A stretch of DNA of 64,000 nt from Candidatus Omnitrophota bacterium (GTDB lineage Bacteria; Omnitrophota; Gorgyraeia; 2-01-FULL-45-10): the NCBI GenBank assembly GCA_041650805.1, contig JBAZKM010000001.1, forward strand, positions 1 to 64,000, given 5' to 3'. The notes beneath the pieces were generated by a model. That model saw only the letters and a list, made by a program, of their open reading frames with translations. It was not told where the DNA came from and ran no database searches. Shown here one piece after another: positions 59,551-64,000 of the stretch. The first letter of the stretch is position 1. The number at the start of each line of letters is the position of its first letter. Made by a program: the position numbers and the translations under genes.

Positions 59551-60083
59551 ACGATAACGCTTCGGGCGCCGGAGGCACAAAGAGGAACGGGAAAGGGATG
59601 ACCCGGATACTCGTCCTGGCGGACACCCATATACCGCGTTCGGCCCACGACCTGCCGCATGAGATATATGATGTGTTGGATGATATAGACATGATATTCC
59701 ATGCCGGCGACTTCGTCGAGAAAGAGATATACGAAAAACTGGCAAAATTAAAACCCTTGAAGGCCGTTTACGGCAATATGGACTCGCGCCAGGTCACGGA
59801 GAACCTGAACCAGAAGGAGATAGTGCAGGTCGGCAGGTTCAGGATCGGGCTCATACACGGTTACGGCGTCCCGCGCGATATAATAGATACTGTACGCGGA
59901 GAGTTCAGGGACGTGCACGCCATCGTCTTCGGCCATTCGCACGAGGCGATAAACATGACAAAGGAGGGGATCCTCTTCTTTAACCCGGGGAGCCCGACCG
60001 ATAAGGTCTTTGCGGCGTACAATTCATACGGTATCCTTGAGGTAACGGATACGAAGATCGAGGGGAAGATCGTAAAATTATGA
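59547..60083 (+). CDS. YfcE/MJ0936-family metallophosphodiesterase
   Basis: 178 aa. Metal sites: D-T-H in A-D-T-H, G-D in H-A-G-D-F, G-N-M-D, H-G-Y-G, and G-H-S-H. Family members hydrolyse phosphodiesters with broad specificity. ATG 59547 overlaps the ATPase stop; a later in-frame ATG 59598 begins the conserved M-T-R-I-L-V-L-A-D-T-H and may be the real start. Confidence 0.9.
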   Translation: MNDNASGAGGTKRNGKGMTRILVLADTHIPRSAHDLPHEIYDVLDDIDMIFHAGDFVEKEIYEKLAKLKPLKAVYGNMDSRQVTENLNQKEIVQVGRFRIGLIHGYGVPRDIIDTVRGEFRDVHAIVFGHSHEAINMTKEGILFFNPGSPTDKVFAAYNSYGILEVTDTKIEGKIVKL

Positions 60084-60895
60084 AAAATGAGATACCGGTC
60101 ATAAAGGTGGAGGGGAAGACACTCCCGGAGGCGTGGGAGAAGGCCGTGCGGGCCACGTGGGATGAAGGACTTGAGATACGCACCGAATACGATAAACCGG
60201 GCGATCCCGAAAGCAGGGATTCGACGATGATCATGGTTGTGAAAGAACCGATGGCGGAACCGAGGATACACCGCTCTTTCCCGGGTGGCCTGGAGGACCT
60301 TGAGATATACAGGCAGGAGGTGGTGGACGGGATCCATGACCACTGGATAAAACCCGAGGAAGGGAAATGGACTTATACTTATCACCAGAGGATATGCTCT
60401 TTTCCTATCGAGGGCAGGAAGGTGAACCAGCTCGATTACATAATAAAGAAACTTGCATCGGCCCCGCATTCAAGGAGGGCGCAGGCGATCACCTGGAACC
60501 CCGGCATAGATCCCGAGACCGATGATCCGCCGTGTTTACAGCGTATATGGTGCCGTCTCATCGAACAGAGCGGGGAGGGGCGTTATGCCCTGGATATGAA
60601 TACCCACTGGAGGTCCAGGGACGCCTACAAGGCAAGCTTCATGAATATATTTGCGCTGACCGACCTTCAACGGTCGATAGCGGAGGACATCTCAAGGTCG
60701 CTTAAGGCAGAGGTCAGGGTGGGCAGGTACGTCGACATAAGCGACAGCTTCCATATCTACGGGAGCTACGCGGCGGAATTCAGGAACTTCCTGAAGACGG
60801 CCGGCGAGAGGTCATTTGCCGACAAGACCTGGACCAGCGATTTCGCCAAACCGTTCTTCGAGGACGCCCGCCTTAAATTGAAGAACGAAACGTGA
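60080..60895 (+). CDS. thyA: Thymidylate synthase family, archaeal-like
   Basis: 271 aa. Core ThyA contacts are present: R-R-A-Q-A-I-T-W (phosphate Arg), catalytic Cys in D-P-P-C-L-Q, R-S-R-D-A-Y and N in F-M-N-I, and D-S-F-H-I-Y-G. The context around the Cys differs from E. coli P-C-H-x-x-F-Q, resembling the methanogen-type enzyme group, which may use an altered folate. Overlaps the phosphodiesterase by ATGA; lies near HIT and dGTPase genes of nucleotide metabolism. Confidence 0.82.
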   Translation: MKNEIPVIKVEGKTLPEAWEKAVRATWDEGLEIRTEYDKPGDPESRDSTMIMVVKEPMAEPRIHRSFPGGLEDLEIYRQEVVDGIHDHWIKPEEGKWTYTYHQRICSFPIEGRKVNQLDYIIKKLASAPHSRRAQAITWNPGIDPETDDPPCLQRIWCRLIEQSGEGRYALDMNTHWRSRDAYKASFMNIFALTDLQRSIAEDISRSLKAEVRVGRYVDISDSFHIYGSYAAEFRNFLKTAGERSFADKTWTSDFAKPFFEDARLKLKNET

Positions 60896-60905
60896 GGGGG
60901 AACGG

Positions 60906-61385
60906 ATGAAAGAGCTCTGGGCACCGTGGAGAAGCAAATATATTTACGCCAGGAAACAGACGCGCTGCATATTCTGCGGCAACAGGACGCGATCGAAGAA
61001 CGACAGGAAGAGATACATCGTAGCCAGGTCGGAACATTCTTTCGCGATGCTCAACCTCTACCCGTACAATAACGGCCACGTCATGGTCGCCCCATACAGG
61101 CACGTTAAGAGCATCGAGTATCTGTCCGGAGAAGAACTGACAGACGTCATGGGGCTCGTCCGTAAGGAGAAGATGCTTCTCGACAGGAAACTGAAACCCC
61201 ACGGTTACAATATAGGCATGAATATAGGCAGGGTGGGCGGCGCAGGTTTCGACGGCCACGTACACATACATATCGTGCCGCGGTGGACGGGTGATACGAA
61301 CTTCATGCCCGTGCTTTCCGGCACAAAAGTCGTGGCGGAGTCGCTCGACGTGTTGTACAAACTACTTACCGGGGCAGAATGCTGA
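60906..61385 (+). CDS. HIT-family hydrolase/phosphorylase (Ap4A type)
   Basis: 159 aa. W-A-P-W-R near the start, C-I-F-C (a C-x-x-C metal/structural pair), and the histidine triad H-V-H-I-H-I-V-P-R-W. Similar proteins act as AP4A phosphorylase or adenylylsulfatase-like hydrolases. GGGGGAAC precedes the ATG. Overlaps dgt by 7 bp. Confidence 0.9.
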   Translation: MKELWAPWRSKYIYARKQTRCIFCGNRTRSKNDRKRYIVARSEHSFAMLNLYPYNNGHVMVAPYRHVKSIEYLSGEELTDVMGLVRKEKMLLDRKLKPHGYNIGMNIGRVGGAGFDGHVHIHIVPRWTGDTNFMPVLSGTKVVAESLDVLYKLLTGAEC

Positions 61386-62530
61386 AACGGAAAGACCTGG
61401 AAAAACGCGAGGATATCCTCGCCCCGTATGCCCAGAAGAGCCGGCTCTCGAAGGGCAGGTTCTACAGGGAACCGGAACACGACTACCGGACCGCCTATCA
61501 GCGCGACAGGGACCGCATCATCTATTCCACCGCATTCCGCCGCCTCGAATATAAGACCCAGGTATTCGTGAACCACGAAGGCGACTACTACAGGACGCGC
61601 CTCACGCATACGCTGGAGGTCGGCCAGATCGCCAAGTCGATCGCGCGCGCGCTCGGACTGAACGAGGACCTGGTGGAGGCGATAAGCTTCGCCCACGACC
61701 TCGGCCATACGCCGTTCGGCCATTCGGGGGAAGATGCCCTCCATGAGCTCATGCGCGATTACGGGGGTTTCGACCATAATACCCAGGGCCTCAGGGTGGT
61801 CGACCACCTCGAGGAACGTTATTCCGACTTCCCGGGGCTTAACCTCACATATGAAGTGAGGGAGGGGATCATCAAGCACTCTACGCCGTTCGACAGCCCG
61901 CGTCCGGCCATACCGTTCGAATCAAAAGGTTCTCCGATCCTCGAGATACAGGTGGTCGACATCGCGGATGAGATCGCCTACGACAACCATGACCTTGACG
62001 ACGGGATCACGAGCGGACTGATAAAAGAGAAAGACCTCAGGAAGGTAAAACTATGGACGGAGAAGGACAGGGAGATAAAGCGCCGCTCTCCCCACATAAA
62101 GGATGAGGTCCGTAAGTATCAGGTGATACGCGCTATCATAAATGAGCAGGTCACCGACCTTTTGCGCCAGACCGAGCTCAATATAAAGAAGTTCAAGCTC
62201 CAGCGGCCGCAGGACACGGTCAGGATACCGGAACGTATCGTGACATTCTCCAAGACGATGCAGGGCCTTCGCGCGCCGATGCGGGAGTTCCTCATGGAAA
62301 ATCTCTACCAGCATTACCGCGTGGTCAGGATGGCGAACAAGGCCTATCGTTTCATCGCCGACCTCTTCAATGTCTACCTCGATAAGGTCGAACAGCTGCC
62401 GCCGACGACCCAGGGCCGGCTCAAGAAAGAGGAGAAGCACCGCGTCGTCTGTGACTACATCGCCGGCATGACGGACCGCTACGCGCTCGATGAGTACAAG
62501 AAGTTCTTCGAGCCGTACGAGCGAGTGTAA
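61379..62530 (+). CDS. dgt: dGTPase/deoxyguanosinetriphosphate triphosphohydrolase-like HD protein
   Basis: 383 aa. HD-domain: F-R-R-L-E-Y-K-T-Q-V-F, R-T-R-L-T-H-T-L-E-V, F-A-H-D-L-G-H-T-P-F-G-H-S-G-E-D-A-L (metal His/Asp), and D-E-I-A-Y. Controls dNTP pools; this shorter subgroup may hydrolyse several dNTPs. Ends just before an interspersed repeat. Confidence 0.94.
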   Translation: MLKRKDLEKREDILAPYAQKSRLSKGRFYREPEHDYRTAYQRDRDRIIYSTAFRRLEYKTQVFVNHEGDYYRTRLTHTLEVGQIAKSIARALGLNEDLVEAISFAHDLGHTPFGHSGEDALHELMRDYGGFDHNTQGLRVVDHLEERYSDFPGLNLTYEVREGIIKHSTPFDSPRPAIPFESKGSPILEIQVVDIADEIAYDNHDLDDGITSGLIKEKDLRKVKLWTEKDREIKRRSPHIKDEVRKYQVIRAIINEQVTDLLRQTELNIKKFKLQRPQDTVRIPERIVTFSKTMQGLRAPMREFLMENLYQHYRVVRMANKAYRFIADLFNVYLDKVEQLPPTTQGRLKKEEKHRVVCDYIAGMTDRYALDEYKKFFEPYERV

Positions 62531-62640
62531 CGTTAATTTCAAATTTCCAATGTCAAATCCCAAATTAATTCCCGATGTCCAATGTCAAATTGGGAATTGG
62601 ACATTAATTTGACATTTGGAATTGGTCATTTGACATTAAC
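62531..62640 (+). repeat. AT-rich interspersed palindromic repeat, copy 2
   Basis: Begins right after the dgt stop. Left and right halves are imperfect inverses (GTTAAT... and ...ATTAAC, CCAATGTCAAAT and its inverse), so the whole 110 bp can fold into one long hairpin. Shares AATTAATTCCC, CCAATGTCAAAT and ATTAATTTGACAT words with copies at 27722-27802 and 63269-63328. Confidence 0.85.
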
Positions 62641-62679
62641 ATATCTTTATCCGCTGTTATCTAAGGAAGGGGCTTAATA

Positions 62680-63243
62680 ATGAACCCGACAATCGAGATG
62701 ATACTGGGGAGGAGGGCGGTGAGGGCGTATGAGGCGAAGCCAATACCGAGAGACGTTATGGAGGAGATAATAAGGGCGGGGAATGCGGCGCCGAGCGGAT
62801 GCAATGCCCAGGCCTGGAGGTTCGTCGCGGTCGAGGACGCCGAATCCCGGGAACGGCTTGCCGCGCTTGCCCTCCCGCGGTACAAGAAATGGATGGCCGG
62901 CGCGTCCGACGGGTTAAAAGAGATGCGCGAGGAGATCGACTCTGTCGTGAAAGACCCCGTATACTACTCGGCGCCTTCCATCGTCTTTGTGATAGGGAGC
63001 GGCATGACAGCCGATCTCGACAGCCCTATGGTCTGCCAGAATATGATGCTTGCCGCCAGGTCGTTGGGGGTGGGCAGCTGCTGGGTATACTTCGGGCAAC
63101 TGGTCCTTGACGACAAAGACGTCAGGGCTGCCCTGGAGTTAAGGGAGGACGAGAAGGTATACGGGCCGATACTGTTCGGATATCCCAAGGACGGCTTCCC
63201 CGATTCCCCTCCGAAGAAAGAAGCGACGGTGAAATGGATATAG
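62680..63243 (+). CDS. Nitroreductase family protein
   Basis: 187 aa. FMN-binding pattern R-R-A-V-R-A-Y near the start, A-P-S-G-C-N-A-Q-A-W (about 32-41), and a C-terminal G-Y-P-K-D-G. NAD(P)H-dependent oxidoreductase of the small one-domain type; substrate unknown. Flanked by two copies of the AT-rich repeat. Confidence 0.92.
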   Translation: MNPTIEMILGRRAVRAYEAKPIPRDVMEEIIRAGNAAPSGCNAQAWRFVAVEDAESRERLAALALPRYKKWMAGASDGLKEMREEIDSVVKDPVYYSAPSIVFVIGSGMTADLDSPMVCQNMMLAARSLGVGSCWVYFGQLVLDDKDVRAALELREDEKVYGPILFGYPKDGFPDSPPKKEATVKWI

Positions 63244-63268
63244 CTGACCGGAACAGGGAATATCTTCC

Positions 63269-63328
63269 GTTAATTTCCAATGTCCAATGTCAAATTCCAA
63301 ATTAATTCCCAATAACCGATTTCAAATC
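63269..63328 (+). repeat. AT-rich interspersed palindromic repeat, copy 3 (shorter)
   Basis: Contains GTTAATTTCCAATG, CCAATGTCAAATTCC and AATTAATTCCCAATA, closely matching the left half of copy 2 and the inverse of copy 1. The right arm is degraded. Confidence 0.8.
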
Positions 63329-63339
63329 AGGAGGCGGAG

Positions 63340-63543
63340 ATGAAACGGCTTTTTCTTTCCGATACGGACCGTAAGATAGGCGGGGTCTGCGGAGGGCTGG
63401 GGGAGTTTTTCGATAAAGACCCGACCATCTTCAGGATCCTATTTGTCATCATAAGCATGCTGTGGGGGTTCGGGATCATCGTATATCTCATAATGTGGCT
63501 TATCATCCCGAGGAAGCCGAAGGGTGCGTCTCCGGAAAAATAG
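63340..63543 (+). CDS. PspC-domain membrane protein
   Basis: 67 aa. K-R-L-F-L-S-D-T-D-R-K-I-G-G-V-C-G-G-L-G-E-F-F followed by one long hydrophobic segment (about 32-55) ending in I-I-P-R-K-P. PspC proteins relate to phage-shock membrane stress, but single small copies like this are frequent and not proof of a Psp system. Good AGGAGG 6 bp upstream. Confidence 0.92.
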   Translation: MKRLFLSDTDRKIGGVCGGLGEFFDKDPTIFRILFVIISMLWGFGIIVYLIMWLIIPRKPKGASPEK

Positions 63544-63572
63544 GTAGTAGAAAAAAATAAAATAGGGATGAG

Positions 63573-63887
63573 ATGATAAAGGCGAAGGCGGGGAAGTTAG
63601 CGGCTGAGGCGGCTTACCAGAAAAATTCTATTGTCAGCCGCGAGATCATCAATAAGAAGACGGGGACCGTTACCGTCTTCGCGTTCGATAAGGACGAAGG
63701 GCTGAGCGAACACACGGCGCCTTTCGATGCGCTTATTTATATACTGGACGGCGAGGCGAGGGTTTTCATCTCCGGCAGGGCGCATCGGGTAAAGAAGGAC
63801 GAGGCGATCATAATGCCGGCAAATAGACCCCATTCCCTGAAGGCGCTGAAAAGATTCAAGATGCTCTTGATCATGATAAGATCGTAG
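63573..63887 (+). CDS. Small cupin-domain protein
   Basis: 104 aa. Cupin motif 1 in L-S-E-H-T-A-P-F-D-A-L (His), Y-I-L-D-G-E-A, then motif 2 M-P-A-N-R-P-H-S (His). Probably binds a metal ion; no specific activity assignable. Confidence 0.88.
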   Translation: MIKAKAGKLAAEAAYQKNSIVSREIINKKTGTVTVFAFDKDEGLSEHTAPFDALIYILDGEARVFISGRAHRVKKDEAIIMPANRPHSLKALKRFKMLLIMIRS

Positions 63888-63911
63888 GAATGCGCTAGGA
63901 GAAGAGACAAT

Positions 63912-64000
63912 ATGCAGATCTTTGGTATAGTAAGCACGCTTTTGTTCACACTTTGTTTCATCCGGTCTTCTCCTGTCCTTTGTTACATTTACGCTGATCG
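63912..64000 (+). CDS. Start of an unidentified gene, cut by the window end
   Basis: ATG 63912 opens a frame of 29 codons that reaches the window edge without a stop. The peptide begins with a hydrophobic stretch (I-V-S-T-L-L-F-T-L), perhaps a signal or membrane segment. No family recognisable; may not be a real gene. Confidence 0.3.
   Translation, partial: MQIFGIVSTLLFTLCFIRSSPVLCYIYAD

Noticed and set aside
27722..63328. CRISPR array
   Set aside because: The AT-rich repeats are scattered single copies without regular spacers and no cas genes are present.
62680..63328. Insertion sequence around the nitroreductase
   Set aside because: Repeats on both sides but no transposase and no clean terminal inverted repeats or target duplication visible.

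Overview
The window looks like one chromosomal contig of a Gram-negative (diderm), probably uncultivated bacterium. Diderm traits are a TonB-dependent outer-membrane receptor, an LpxL-type lipid A acyltransferase, ADP-heptose genes (gmhA, rfaE2-type hldE) and an NlpD-like lipoprotein. Together with a MGDG/UgtP-type glycosyltransferase, DUF1844, a stand-alone ThiD2, Asp23/AmaP and an archaeal-like thymidylate synthase, the mix resembles Candidatus Omnitrophota (OP3) of the PVC superphylum. That placement is inference; a ribosomal-protein tree would settle it. Base composition is moderately GC-rich by eye (not computed). Almost all genes are on the + strand, packed with 1-26 bp overlaps; only plsC (about 34.9-35.6 kb) is on the - strand.

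Layout. 0-15.7 kb: end of tuf, then the fused S10-spc-alpha ribosomal superoperon (rpsJ to rplQ, with secY, adk, map, infA, rpmJ and rpoA) closed by a strong intrinsic terminator. 15.8-23.9 kb: aspartate-type aminotransferase, LeuC/LeuD-type hydro-lyase, NAD-type isocitrate dehydrogenase, malate dehydrogenase, dihydrolipoamide dehydrogenase, LipB, LipA and a free lipoyl domain; this reads as a partial TCA and lipoate module. 23.9-26.5 kb: glycolipid and lipid A genes. 26.5-30.2 kb: pcm, then cobalamin adenosyltransferase, a cobalamin riboswitch with its terminator, and a BtuB-like receptor. 30.2-34.9 kb: a possible small RNA, a cold-shock gene, two aldolases and glycogen phosphorylase. 34.9-47.4 kb: plsC, a degenerate nucleotidyltransferase, TPM/LemA, NrnA, NYN nuclease, rpsU, M16 protease, MEMO, patatin, RmuC and a strongly structured 0.3 kb non-coding element. 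47.4-53 kb: Trm112-like, aroQ, pepP, accB, accC, Asp23/AmaP and a phosphofructokinase with pyrophosphate-type residues. 53-57.3 kb: heptose genes, thiD2-thiE-thiC and a PfkB kinase. 57.3-64 kb: tRNA-Gly inside the 5' part of an NlpD-like gene, an archaeal-type ATPase, a phosphodiesterase, thymidylate synthase, HIT protein, dGTPase and small genes.

Most notable. (1) secY carries an in-frame TGA at 9666-9668 in a conserved cytoplasmic loop, and the same frame continues for the rest of the protein. (2) A 75-nt tRNA-Gly(CCC) lies in frame within the apparent signal-peptide region of a lipoprotein ORF. (3) A nested set of perfect inverted repeats spans 46058-46367. (4) A promoter-to-terminator unit before the cold-shock gene could be a small RNA. 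(5) AT-rich palindromic repeats recur between genes. No CRISPR array, prophage, insertion sequence or recognisable defence island was seen.
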